Of a stretch of DNA of 64,000 bases, positions 17,777 to 26,097 are shown piece after piece. Origin of the DNA: CADCTB01 sp963768975 (GTDB taxonomy: Bacteria; Actinomycetota; Acidimicrobiia; Acidimicrobiales; AC-14); assembly GCA_963768975.1 (NCBI GenBank), contig CAVYKB010000003.1, forward strand, positions 208,453 through 272,452. Reading direction: 5' to 3'. Position 1 is the stretch's first letter, and each line of letters opens with the position of its first letter. The position numbers and the translations under genes are program-made. The notes under the pieces were generated by a model that had not been told where the DNA came from, did no database searches, and worked only from the letters and a program-made list of their open reading frames with translations.

Positions 17777-18548
17777 TCGCCGGCCGCTCATCAGCGGCAA
17801 CTGGAAGATGCACCACAACCACCTGGAGGCGATCCAGGTGGTGCAAAAGCTGTCCTACCGCCTGACGTCGGAGGACTACGAGGCGGTCGACGTCTCGGTC
17901 CACCCCACGTTCACCGCCCTGCGCTCCATCCAGCTCCTGATCGACGACCAGCGGATTCCTATCGCCCTCGGCGCCCAGAACTGCCACTGGGAGGAGAAGG
18001 GCGCCTTCACCGGCGAGATCAGCGTGGCCATGCTGGCCAAGCTCGACGTGGTCTACGTCATCGTCGGCCACTCCGAGCGGCGCGAGCTCTTCGGAGAGGC
18101 CGACGCCGACGTCCGGCGAAAGCTGGAAGCCGTTATCGCCGGCGGCATGACGCCCATCGTCTGCGTGGGCGAGACGCTGGAGGAGCGAGAGGCGGGCGGG
18201 GCCGACGCCAAGGTCACCGGCCAGGTGGAGGCCGCTCTCACCGGGCTGCCGGAGGACCAGGTTGCCGGACTGGTGATCGCGTACGAGCCCATCTGGGCCA
18301 TCGGCACCGGCCGCACGGCCACGCCGGAGGACGCCCAGGACATGATCGGCACCATCCGCAAGGTGGCCGGCGGCGTGGCCGGCGACGATGTCGCCGCCCG
18401 CATCCGGATCCAGTACGGCGGGTCGGTCAAGAGCTCCAACATCGCCGAGCTGATGGCCCAGCCCGACATCGACGGCGCCCTGGTCGGCGGGGCCAGCCTG
18501 GACCCCGACGAGTTCGCCCGAATCGTGCAGTACCAGATGGGGAGCTAA
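17763..18548 (+). CDS. tpiA: triosephosphate isomerase
   Basis: A 261-residue TIM-barrel enzyme interconverting DHAP and GAP. Active-site motifs are G-N-W-K-M-H (substrate Lys), V-G-H-S-E-R-R (catalytic His) and A-Y-E-P-I-W-A-I-G-T-G (catalytic Glu and flexible loop). The phosphate loop is Y-G-G-S-V-K-S-S-N. The ATG at 17763 has AAGGAGAG seven bases before it and starts inside the pgk end; an ATG at 17727 in the same frame lacks family similarity. It is followed 12 bases later by secG. Confidence 0.97.
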   Translation: MPPSDRRPLISGNWKMHHNHLEAIQVVQKLSYRLTSEDYEAVDVSVHPTFTALRSIQLLIDDQRIPIALGAQNCHWEEKGAFTGEISVAMLAKLDVVYVIVGHSERRELFGEADADVRRKLEAVIAGGMTPIVCVGETLEEREAGGADAKVTGQVEAALTGLPEDQVAGLVIAYEPIWAIGTGRTATPEDAQDMIGTIRKVAGGVAGDDVAARIRIQYGGSVKSSNIAELMAQPDIDGALVGGASLDPDEFARIVQYQMGS

Positions 18549-18560
18549 CCTCCTCTCCTT

Positions 18561-18797
18561 ATGCTGACGGCGATCGTCACGATCATCCACGTCTTTGTCT
18601 CCCTGGCCCTGATCCTGCTCGTGCTGCTGCACAGCGGGCGAGGCGGCGGGCTGTCCGACATGTTCGGCGGCGGCATGGGGTCGGCGTCCTCGGGCTCGAC
18701 GGTCGTGGAGAAGAACCTCGACCGCATCACGGTGTCGATCGCGGTGGTGTTCGCCTTCACCACCATCATCCTCGCCATCCGCCTGCAGGCGTCCTAG
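18561..18797 (+). CDS. secG: preprotein translocase subunit SecG
   Basis: A 78-residue membrane protein of the SecYEG channel. It has two spans, about residues 4-24 and 52-74. The loop between them contains L-L-H-S-G-R-G-G-G-L-S-D-M-F-G-G-G and a conserved S-S-G-S-T-V-V-E-K-N-L-D-R segment. That loop is diagnostic of SecG. Its position straight after tpiA is common in bacteria, so it is likely cotranscribed with gap-pgk-tpiA. Confidence 0.95.
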   Translation: MLTAIVTIIHVFVSLALILLVLLHSGRGGGLSDMFGGGMGSASSGSTVVEKNLDRITVSIAVVFAFTTIILAIRLQAS

Positions 18798-18808
18798 CGA
18801 GCGGTCCC

Positions 18809-20395
18809 ATGCAGTTGCGGTTGGGAGCGGCAGTGGCGGCGCTCCTGGCGCTCCTCGTCGCCTGCACGGACGGCGGCGAGCCGTCCGCCGTCCGGCGGGG
18901 GCCCGACGAGCCGCTCCCGGGGGTCCTCCGGGTGGGCATCGAGCGCCCCCAGTCCCTCGACCCGGCCCAGGCCCGCACGCCGAGCGAGCTGCTGGTGGCC
19001 GAGCAGCTGTTCGACGCGCTCACCGCCTACGACCCCGAGACGCTGGCCATCCAGCCGTCCATCGCCGCCCGCTGGACTTCGACCCCCGACCAGCGGCGGT
19101 GGGACTTCACCATCCGCCCGGGCGCGGTCTTCGCCAACTTCCGCACCATCACATCGGTCGACGTGAAGTACACCCTCGAGCGGATCGCCAAGCGGGGGTC
19201 CTCGTCGCCGGCCGCCTCGCAGCTGGACACCATCGCCGGCTTCCGGGCCTTCAACGTGGAGGGCCGGGCCGAGGGCCTGTCTGGCGTCACGACGCCGGCG
19301 CCGGACGTCGTCCGCATCGAGCTCGACCAGCCACTGTCGTCGCTTCCCGCCGTCCTCGGGCACCCCACGTTCGGGATCGTGCCGAGAGAATCGGTGGAAT
19401 CGGGGTCGCCGGGCTTCGCCGTGCAGCCCGTTGGCAGCGGCCCGTTCACCATCCAGAGCAGAAACGACGACCTGCTCCACCTGATCCCGTCCCCCGGCAC
19501 CGCGAACGTGTCCATCCGGGCAGTCGACTTCCACCTCGAGCCCGATGCCGCCGCCGCGTACGACGACTTTCTCGCCGGCCGCCTGGACTGGACGTCGGTT
19601 CCCCCCGACCGGGTTGAGCAGGTGGCCGAGCGCCAGGGTGGCTCGGGGGCCAAGCCATACCTGGGCGAGCTGTTTTACGGCTTCAATCTCAAGAGCCCCA
19701 AGTTCGCCGACGTGCGGTTCCGCCAGGCCATCGTCGCCGCCATCGACCGGGACGCCATCGTGAAGGTCGTCTACGGCCCGTCGGCCAAGGTCCTGCGGGG
19801 CCTCATCCCCGAGGGGGTGCCGGGCGCCCAGCCCGACGCCTGCGGCGACCGCTGCGCCCGCAACGTGGAGCGGGCCAAGGCGCTGGTGGCTGCCGCCTTC
19901 GCCGGCAAGACCGTGCCCGAGGTGGCCATCGACTTCGACGACGACGGCACCCAGCGGGCGGTGGCCCAGGCCATCCAGGCCAACCTCCAGGAGGTCGGCA
20001 TCCCGGCCCTCCTCCGCCCCCACACCTACGCCGACTACCTGCGGTTCGCCATCAGCGGCAACCAAGAACTGTTCCGCCTGGGCTGGATCGGCGCCTATCC
20101 GACCGCGGATGCTTTCCTGACCCCCCTGTTCCAGACCGGCCTGCGCGACAACATCACGTCGTTCTCCAGTGCGCCGGTCGACAACACCCTCAAGAACGCC
20201 CGGGCGGAAGCGGACGAGGTCAAGCGCATCGGTGCCTACCAGGCGGCCGAGAAGCTGATACTCGACCTGATGCCGATCGTCCCGCTGGCCCAGTTTCAGT
20301 TCCAGTCGGTCTCCTCGTCCCGGGTCAGCGGCCTGGTGGTCTCCGGCCTCGGGACCTTCGACGCAACCAAGGTCCGGGTGGGCCCCGGCGGGTAG
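18809..20395 (+). CDS. ABC transporter substrate-binding lipoprotein, family 5 (peptide/nickel type)
   Basis: A 528-residue secreted lipoprotein. The N-terminus is a lipoprotein signal with lipobox L-V-A-C (Cys at about residue 19). It is followed by L-R-V-G-I-E-R-P-Q-S-L-D-P and the family-5 blocks L-T-A-Y-D-P-E-T-L, F-T-I-R-P-G-A-V-F and F-R-Q-A-I-V-A-A-I-D-R-D-A-I. It would capture oligopeptides or related solutes at the outer face of the membrane. No permease or ATPase gene is adjacent, so its transporter is elsewhere or it acts alone. It starts 12 bases after secG. Confidence 0.9.
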   Translation: MQLRLGAAVAALLALLVACTDGGEPSAVRRGPDEPLPGVLRVGIERPQSLDPAQARTPSELLVAEQLFDALTAYDPETLAIQPSIAARWTSTPDQRRWDFTIRPGAVFANFRTITSVDVKYTLERIAKRGSSSPAASQLDTIAGFRAFNVEGRAEGLSGVTTPAPDVVRIELDQPLSSLPAVLGHPTFGIVPRESVESGSPGFAVQPVGSGPFTIQSRNDDLLHLIPSPGTANVSIRAVDFHLEPDAAAAYDDFLAGRLDWTSVPPDRVEQVAERQGGSGAKPYLGELFYGFNLKSPKFADVRFRQAIVAAIDRDAIVKVVYGPSAKVLRGLIPEGVPGAQPDACGDRCARNVERAKALVAAAFAGKTVPEVAIDFDDDGTQRAVAQAIQANLQEVGIPALLRPHTYADYLRFAISGNQELFRLGWIGAYPTADAFLTPLFQTGLRDNITSFSSAPVDNTLKNARAEADEVKRIGAYQAAEKLILDLMPIVPLAQFQFQSVSSSRVSGLVVSGLGTFDATKVRVGPGG

Positions 20396-20434
20396 CTGCG
20401 CGCCGGGATGTCGTAGAGTGGGATCCCGGACCAC

Positions 20435-20519
20435 GTCGGAGTGGCGGAATAGGCAGACGCGCCAGGTTGAGGGCCTGGTGCCCGAATAGGGCGTAGGGGT
20501 TCAAGTCCCCTCTCCGACA
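20435..20519 (+). tRNA. tRNA-Leu (anticodon GAG)
   Basis: An 85-base gene folds as a class II tRNA. The acceptor stem GTCGGAG pairs with CTCCGAC and the discriminator base is A. The anticodon stem CCAGG/CCTGG encloses loop TTGAGGG, giving anticodon GAG. A long variable arm (GCCC-GAATA-GGGC) and T arm AGGGG-TTCAAGT-CCCCT follow. CCA is not encoded. A TAGAGT -10-like hexamer lies at 20414-20419. It sits exactly between the housekeeping block and the polysaccharide locus. Confidence 0.96.
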
Positions 20520-20579
20520 CTTAGGCAACTCGATGAACAGTTGCGGGAGGCAGGGCGGACGTAGGACAATCCGGGCGTC

Positions 20580-22388
20580 GTGCCGTCGCGTTCCCATAGG
20601 TCGCGCCGGCGCCGGCATCGCCGGCATCGGAGCCGGAGGTCGCTCGGGCCGGTCGTCGCCCTGGTGACGCTGGCCGTCGGCGCCTTCGTGCTGCTGGCGG
20701 GGTCCAACCTCATCCAGGGCCGGCGTGCCCTCCTGCTCGCCCGCACCAACCTCACTGCCGCCCGCCAAGCCCTGTCGGAGCGCGACGACGCCGGCGCCAA
20801 GGCCCGGCTCGACCGGGCGGCGGCGCAGGTGGCGTCGGCGCGCTCCGCAGCATCGGCCCCTCACCTCCGCCTCCTCGGGCTGGTGCCCCTCGTCGGCAGC
20901 CCGGCGCGGGCCCTGTCCGCCGCCGCCTTTGCCGGCGCCGAGGGCGTGGCCGCCGGCCGGGTGATTACAGCGGCCAGCGCCTCGTTCCCGACGTCGGCCA
21001 GCGCCACCGTCGACGGTCACGACCTGACCCAGTTCCACGACGCGGCCAAGCGGTCCCAGGACGCGGTCGAAGCCGCCGGCCGGCACCTGGCCAGCGCGGC
21101 CGACGTCCTCGCCGGCCCGGCCGGCGCCGTGCTGCCCCCTGTGTCGCGGCCGGCCAAGGCCATGCAGGCCGAGATCGAGGAGGGCCGCCGCGAGCTGGCC
21201 GGCGTCGGCAAGGGTCTGACGCTGCTAGGCGACCTCACCGCTCCCGACAGCGAGGTCCGGCTCCTCCTCCTCTCCCAGGACACCCTCGAGCTGCGGCCCA
21301 CCGGCGGGTTCATCGGCTCCTACGGCGTGCTGGCGTTCAGCCAGGGCACCGCCCGGCTGGAAACGTTCCAAGCGACGGAGGACCTGCCGTTCCCCGACCC
21401 GCCCGTCCCGCCACCAGCCGGGTTGGCGACCTACCTGGTGCGGCCGTGGAGCGTCTCCAACGCCAACTGGTACCCGGACTTCCCGACCACGGCGACGACC
21501 GCCGCCGACCTCTTCCGCCGCCAGGGCGGGGGGCAGGTGGACGGGGTGCTGGCCCTGACCGAGCTGGCGACGGCCCGCCTGATCGGGGCTCTCGGCTCGC
21601 TCAAGCTCCCGAGCTACGACAAGCCCGTGGTCGAGGAGGGCTTCGATCTCCGTGCGGTGTACGAGGTGGAGCTGAAGGTGCCCCTCGACGTGCCCCGCAA
21701 GAAGTTCCTCATCGAGCTGTCCGACGTGCTCTTCGACCGGCTGTTCAACCTGCCGGCGGACAAGCTGCCGGCGGTGGCCGACGCCGTGCGCCGCTCCATC
21801 AGCGCCGGCGACATCCAGTTGTGGTTCGCCGACGCCCGCCGCCAGGAGCTGCTGACCGGCACCCAGGCCGCCGGCGGCCTGCCTCGTGTCGAAGGCGACT
21901 TCCTGATGCTGGTCGACTCCAACATGACCGGCAGCAAGGCGAACCTCGATCTGACCAAGGTGGTCGACTACCGGGTGGAGCGTCGGGGCGACGGAAGGCT
22001 GGTCGCCCAGGTCCGGGCCGACGTGCGAAACGACGGGGAGCCGAGCGGGATCAACCCCTTCTACAACGGGTTCCTTCGTATCTACACGCCGGCGGGGTCC
22101 GAGCTGCTGGGCACCGCCGGCAACCAGCAGATCAGGCGGATGCCTCCCGACGGCGGCTACGAGGTCTTCGCCCAGCCGGTGATCGTCATGCCCAAGGAGC
22201 GGAAGGTCGTCACGTTCGACTATGTGCTGCCGGCGTCGGTGGGCGAGGTCGGCGCCTACCGCCTCACCTGGTTCCGGCAGGTGGGGACGGAGAGGGACCA
22301 GTTCCGGCTGGCCTTCGACGGTCGCACGGCGACCGCGGACCCCGCCCGGCGTTCTTTCGTCTTCGAGCGCCGGCCTGCCACCAAGTAG
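20580..22388 (+). CDS. DUF4012 family membrane-anchored protein
   Basis: A 602-residue protein with a very basic N-terminus (Arg/His-rich, about 20 residues), then one membrane span (V-V-A-L-V-T-L-A-V-G-A-F-V-L-L) and a long extracytoplasmic part. The segment L-L-L-L-S-Q-D-T-L-E-L-R-P-T-G-G-F-I-G-S-Y-G is the signature of DUF4012 proteins. A W-Y-P-D-F-P-T-T-A block shared with LytR-type neighbours comes next. Such proteins are found in actinobacterial exopolysaccharide loci, but their biochemical role is unknown. The GTG at 20580 starts it, 60 bases after the tRNA, and the Wzz/BY-kinase gene follows. Confidence 0.85.
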   Translation: MPSRSHRSRRRRHRRHRSRRSLGPVVALVTLAVGAFVLLAGSNLIQGRRALLLARTNLTAARQALSERDDAGAKARLDRAAAQVASARSAASAPHLRLLGLVPLVGSPARALSAAAFAGAEGVAAGRVITAASASFPTSASATVDGHDLTQFHDAAKRSQDAVEAAGRHLASAADVLAGPAGAVLPPVSRPAKAMQAEIEEGRRELAGVGKGLTLLGDLTAPDSEVRLLLLSQDTLELRPTGGFIGSYGVLAFSQGTARLETFQATEDLPFPDPPVPPPAGLATYLVRPWSVSNANWYPDFPTTATTAADLFRRQGGGQVDGVLALTELATARLIGALGSLKLPSYDKPVVEEGFDLRAVYEVELKVPLDVPRKKFLIELSDVLFDRLFNLPADKLPAVADAVRRSISAGDIQLWFADARRQELLTGTQAAGGLPRVEGDFLMLVDSNMTGSKANLDLTKVVDYRVERRGDGRLVAQVRADVRNDGEPSGINPFYNGFLRIYTPAGSELLGTAGNQQIRRMPPDGGYEVFAQPVIVMPKERKVVTFDYVLPASVGEVGAYRLTWFRQVGTERDQFRLAFDGRTATADPARRSFVFERRPATK

Positions 22389-22433
22389 CGTGGGCCGGCA
22401 GCTCGCTGCGAATGGCTTACTGGGAGGCTCCCG

Positions 22434-24206
22434 CTGGAACTGCGTCACTACCTCGATATTCTCCGGCGCCACAAGTGGTTCATCATCGAGGCAATGGTTG
22501 TCGTCGGTTTGCTCGCGGGGATCATCTCCAGCCTGCGGACGCCCCTCTACCGGGCCACGGCCCAGGTCCTGCTGCGCCCCAACGACCCCACCGAGCAGCT
22601 GAACCCCAACAACGTCGGCCAGAACCTCGGCATCGACCCGGACCGCTACGTCTCCGGCCAGCGCAATATCGTCGAGAGCGCGGCGGTCGCCCAGGAGGCG
22701 TCGAAGGCCCTCGGCGGGCTGGACGCCAAGTTGGTCGACGAGCGGACCACGGTCGTCCAGGGGGGGCAGAGCAACGTCCTGAACGTCTCGGCCGTCGACC
22801 CTGAGCCGGCCCAGGCCCGTGACCTGGCCAACGCAGTGGCCAAGGGGTACATCGAGAACCGCCGGCAGGCGGCGGTGGCCGGCCTGGAGCAGGCGGCCCA
22901 GGACATCGCCGACCGGCTGGGTCCCCTCGAAACCACGATTGCCCAGCTCGACGCCCGCATCGGCGAGGGCTCCACCGTGGCCGGCGCCACGTCACAGCTG
23001 GTCGCCCCCGCCACCCCGGGGGCCACGACGCCCACCCGGCCGGCGACCCAGGTGGAAGGGGCGACGCCGTCGGCGGGGCCCGCCTCCACCACCGAGGCGC
23101 TGAAGGCGGCCCGGTACGCCGCCGCCGTCCAGTACGAAACGCTCTTCAGCCGCCAGCAGGAGCTGCTGGTGAATATCAGCCTGAAGCGGGGTGAGGCGGA
23201 GCTCATCGAGGAGGCGACGGAACCGACTGACCCCGAAAGCCCCAAGCCGGTGCGCGACGGCGCGCTCGGCGTCTTCGTGGGCCTGCTGTTCGGCGTGGGG
23301 TTCAGCTTCGTGCGCGAGCAGCTCAACGACCGCCTGCGGTCGGCCGACGAGGTGGCGGAGATCAGCGGGCTCCCGCTGCTGGCCCGCCTTCCCCTCGACG
23401 AGGAGACTGCCAAGGGCACCGGCGGCGTCGTCGTCGTCGACCGACCGAACAGTCCCCTCGCCGAGGCCGTCCGCTCGCTGCGGACCAGTATCCAGTACCT
23501 CGCGGTCGACCAGCCGATCAAGCTGATCGTGGTCACCAGCTCCCTGCCCGGCGAAGGAAAGTCGCTCGTGGCCGCAAACCTGGCGACGATGTTCGCCCAG
23601 GCCGACTACCGCACCGTCCTCGTGTCCGCTGACCTCCGGCGGTCGAGCATCGACGACCTCTTCGGAAACCACCCAGCGTCGCCGGGCCTCACGGGGGTCA
23701 TCGCCCCGATCGCAGGCGGGACGGCGAGGTCGGGCGCCAATGGCAACGGCAAGGGGGACCACGAGGTCGCCTCCTCCCTCTCCGCGGTGGTGAAGACCCC
23801 GGTCGCCAACCTCCTCCTCATCCCCGCGGGGCCGACGCCGCCCAACCCGGCCGAGCTGCTCGGGTCGCGCCGGATGACCACCCTGCTCACCGACTGGTCC
23901 AACTCGGCCGACGTGGTGATCCTCGATACGCCGCCGCTGCTGGCGGTGACCGACGCCGCCGTCCTGGCCGCCCGCTCCGACGGCGTGGTGCTGGTCGCCG
24001 CGGTCAACGAGACCAGGCGCGACGCCTTGAAGCAGTCGGTGGCCATTCTCGAAGGCACCGGGGCGAGGTTGCTGGGCGTGGTCGCCAACAAGGTCGAGCG
24101 GTCAGGGCAGAGTGCGTACTACTACGGGTCCTACTACGGCGACGCTGCGGCCGAGCGCCATGCCGGCAAGCGACGCGGCCTCCGGGGCTTCGTTCGATCA
24201 CGGTGA
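22434..24206 (+). CDS. Wzz-domain chain-length regulator fused to BY-kinase, apparent CTG start
   Basis: A polysaccharide copolymerase and tyrosine autokinase. The N-terminal Wzz segment (L-R-H-Y-L-D-I-L-R-R-H-K-W) precedes the first span. A long periplasmic region with alanine/threonine-rich linker follows, then a second span and the cytoplasmic kinase. The kinase has Walker A (P-G-E-G-K-S), Walker A-prime (V-S-A-D-L-R-R) and Walker B (V-I-L-D-T-P-P), and a C-terminal Y-Y-Y-G-S-Y-Y-G cluster for autophosphorylation. The first ATG (22494) would delete the Wzz N-terminus. The frame is open back to 22389 without ATG, GTG or TTG, and CTG at 22434 has GGGAGG six bases upstream, so it is the likely start (590 residues). 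Confidence 0.88.
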   Translation: MELRHYLDILRRHKWFIIEAMVVVGLLAGIISSLRTPLYRATAQVLLRPNDPTEQLNPNNVGQNLGIDPDRYVSGQRNIVESAAVAQEASKALGGLDAKLVDERTTVVQGGQSNVLNVSAVDPEPAQARDLANAVAKGYIENRRQAAVAGLEQAAQDIADRLGPLETTIAQLDARIGEGSTVAGATSQLVAPATPGATTPTRPATQVEGATPSAGPASTTEALKAARYAAAVQYETLFSRQQELLVNISLKRGEAELIEEATEPTDPESPKPVRDGALGVFVGLLFGVGFSFVREQLNDRLRSADEVAEISGLPLLARLPLDEETAKGTGGVVVVDRPNSPLAEAVRSLRTSIQYLAVDQPIKLIVVTSSLPGEGKSLVAANLATMFAQADYRTVLVSADLRRSSIDDLFGNHPASPGLTGVIAPIAGGTARSGANGNGKGDHEVASSLSAVVKTPVANLLLIPAGPTPPNPAELLGSRRMTTLLTDWSNSADVVILDTPPLLAVTDAAVLAARSDGVVLVAAVNETRRDALKQSVAILEGTGARLLGVVANKVERSGQSAYYYGSYYGDAAAERHAGKRRGLRGFVRSR

Positions 24207-25351
24207 CGGCGCCCGACGGGCGGGGCCCTAGCCGGCACGTGCAGCGACGGAGGCCGAGAGTCGTGGTCGTCGGCCAGACGCCTCCCCCCATCGGCGGTCA
24301 GGCCGTCATGATCCAGGCCCTTCTCGATGGGACGTACGACGACTTCGACCTCGTCCATGTGCGGATGGACTTCTCGCACCACGTCGACGAAATCGGTGCC
24401 TTCCGGCTGCGAAAGCTCGGTCATCTGGTGCAGACGATCGTCCGCGTCGCCCTGGCCCGATTCCGCGACCGCTGCACGATCCTCTACTTCCCGCCCGCGG
24501 GCCCGAATATCGTCCCGATCTGCAGGGACATCGCCATCCTCCTGTGCACCCGCTGGATGTTCCGGGCGGTCATCTTCCACTTCCACGCCTCGGGCGTCTC
24601 CGACGCGATCCCACGCCTTCCGGCACCCCTCCGGCCGCTGTGCCGCATGGCGTATAGCAAGCCCGATGTCGCCGTTCGCTTGAGTGACCTCACTCCGGAC
24701 GACCCAGGTGCGTTGGGCGCACGGACCACCTTCGTCGTCCCAAACGGGGTGGCGGATCACGCCGGCGATCGGGCGCCGGCGCGACCGAGACAGCCGCCCG
24801 GCCTTCTCTATGTCGGCGTCCTTTCTCAGTCCAAAGGCGTCCTGGTCCTCCTGGAGGCCTGCGCCATCCTGAAGAAGCACGGCGTCCCGTTCCGGCTGGA
24901 CCTCGTCGGCGGGCCCCAGCCGGCGAGCTTCGGGGTCGTCCTGACGGAACGCATCGACGAGCTGGGGATCGGCGACCACGTCAATTTGCGGGGGGTGTTG
25001 TGGGGCGACGAGAAATGGCAGGTTTTCGGCGAGGCTGCGGTCTTTTGCTTTCCGACCTCCTTCGAGTCCGAAGCCTTTCCTGTCGTCCTTCTCGAGGCGA
25101 TGCAGTTCGGTATGCCTGTGGTCGCCACCCGGTGGCGCGGTATCCCTTCGATCGTCGAGGACGGCCACACCGGCTTTCTCGTGGCGCCCGGGGACGCCAC
25201 GGCCACGGCCAACCGCATCGAAACGTTGCTTCGTGATCCCGATCTGGCGGCAGGCATGGGCGCGAACGGGCGGGAGCGGTACCTCAGCCGTTTCACCATC
25301 GACGTGTTCCAGCGCAACATGGCGGCGGCGATTGAATCGGTCGCCAGGTGA
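24203..25351 (+). CDS. GT4 family glycosyltransferase
   Basis: A 382-residue GT-B enzyme. It begins after a basic leader with V-V-V-G-Q-T-P-P-P-I-G-G-Q-A. The donor domain has V-G-V-L-S-Q-S-K-G-V, F-C-F-P-T-S-F-E-S-E-A-F-P-V-V-L-L-E-A-M and G-M-P-V-V-A-T-R-W-R-G-I-P. The E-A-F-P...E-A-M element is the nucleotide-sugar site. GTG 24203 overlaps the kinase stop as GTGA, and its own stop overlaps the next gene the same way, so it belongs to the polysaccharide operon. Donor and linkage are unknown. Confidence 0.9.
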   Translation: MTAPDGRGPSRHVQRRRPRVVVVGQTPPPIGGQAVMIQALLDGTYDDFDLVHVRMDFSHHVDEIGAFRLRKLGHLVQTIVRVALARFRDRCTILYFPPAGPNIVPICRDIAILLCTRWMFRAVIFHFHASGVSDAIPRLPAPLRPLCRMAYSKPDVAVRLSDLTPDDPGALGARTTFVVPNGVADHAGDRAPARPRQPPGLLYVGVLSQSKGVLVLLEACAILKKHGVPFRLDLVGGPQPASFGVVLTERIDELGIGDHVNLRGVLWGDEKWQVFGEAAVFCFPTSFESEAFPVVLLEAMQFGMPVVATRWRGIPSIVEDGHTGFLVAPGDATATANRIETLLRDPDLAAGMGANGRERYLSRFTIDVFQRNMAAAIESVAR

Positions 25352-26097
25352 CCGGCGTTCCTTTCGCCCGGCCGGTCCAGATGGCCGTGAAGCGCCTCGT
25401 GCGCAGAGCCGGCGTGGACATCGTGCGCTACCCCGGCAAGGATCCGACCCATGCGCGAGCCAAACTCCTGCGCCACCTCGGGGTCGACGTGGTGTTCGAC
25501 ATCGGCGCCAACATCGGGCAGTACGGCAGGGAACTGCGGATGCACGGGTACGCCGGCCGAGTGGTGTCGTTCGAGCCGCTTGCCGGGCCGTTCAGCGAGC
25601 TCGAGCAACGGTCTGAGCGAGACGGGGCGTGGGAGGCGGTGCACGCCGCCGTCGGCGAGGCCGACGGCGAGACGGTGGTCAACATCTCAGCGAACTCGTT
25701 GAGCAGCTCGCTCCTCGCCATCCTGCCGGCCCATGTCGAGGCCGAGCCGACATCGGCCTACGTCGGCCAGGAGCGAGCGCCCATGGTGACGCTCGACGGC
25801 GTCATCGATCGATACGCCGGCCGCGACGCCCGGCCCTTCCTCAAGGTCGACGCCCAAGGCTATGAGCGACAGGTGCTGGCCGGCGCGGTCGCGTCGCTGC
25901 ACCGGTTCAGGGGAGTGCAACTCGAGCTGTCGCTGGTCCCGCTGTATGAAGGCGCCATGTCGTTCGAGGACGGGCTGGCGATGATGCGCGAGGCCGGATT
26001 GCAGCTGGCCCGATTGGACCCCGTCTTCGAGGATCCTCGCACCGGCCGGCTCCTGCAGTGCGACGGCGTCTTCGTGAGAGATCGCGTTGCCGGCTGA
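25348..26097 (+). CDS. FkbM family methyltransferase
   Basis: A 249-residue methyltransferase. Motif I is V-V-F-D-I-G-A-N-I-G-Q-Y-G, followed by V-V-S-F-E-P-L, N-S-L-S-S-S-L-L and F-L-K-V-D-A-Q-G-Y-E-R-Q-V-L-A-G. These are the standard FkbM blocks for sugar O-methylation. GTG at 25348 overlaps the glycosyltransferase stop (GTGA), and the next gene begins within its last codons. It probably caps or decorates the polymer made by the neighbouring transferases. Confidence 0.9.
   Translation: MTGVPFARPVQMAVKRLVRRAGVDIVRYPGKDPTHARAKLLRHLGVDVVFDIGANIGQYGRELRMHGYAGRVVSFEPLAGPFSELEQRSERDGAWEAVHAAVGEADGETVVNISANSLSSSLLAILPAHVEAEPTSAYVGQERAPMVTLDGVIDRYAGRDARPFLKVDAQGYERQVLAGAVASLHRFRGVQLELSLVPLYEGAMSFEDGLAMMREAGLQLARLDPVFEDPRTGRLLQCDGVFVRDRVAG

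Noticed and set aside
18794..20434. A 546-codon open frame on the minus strand
   Set aside because: It is antisense to the binding lipoprotein, which has a proper lipobox and family-5 motifs.
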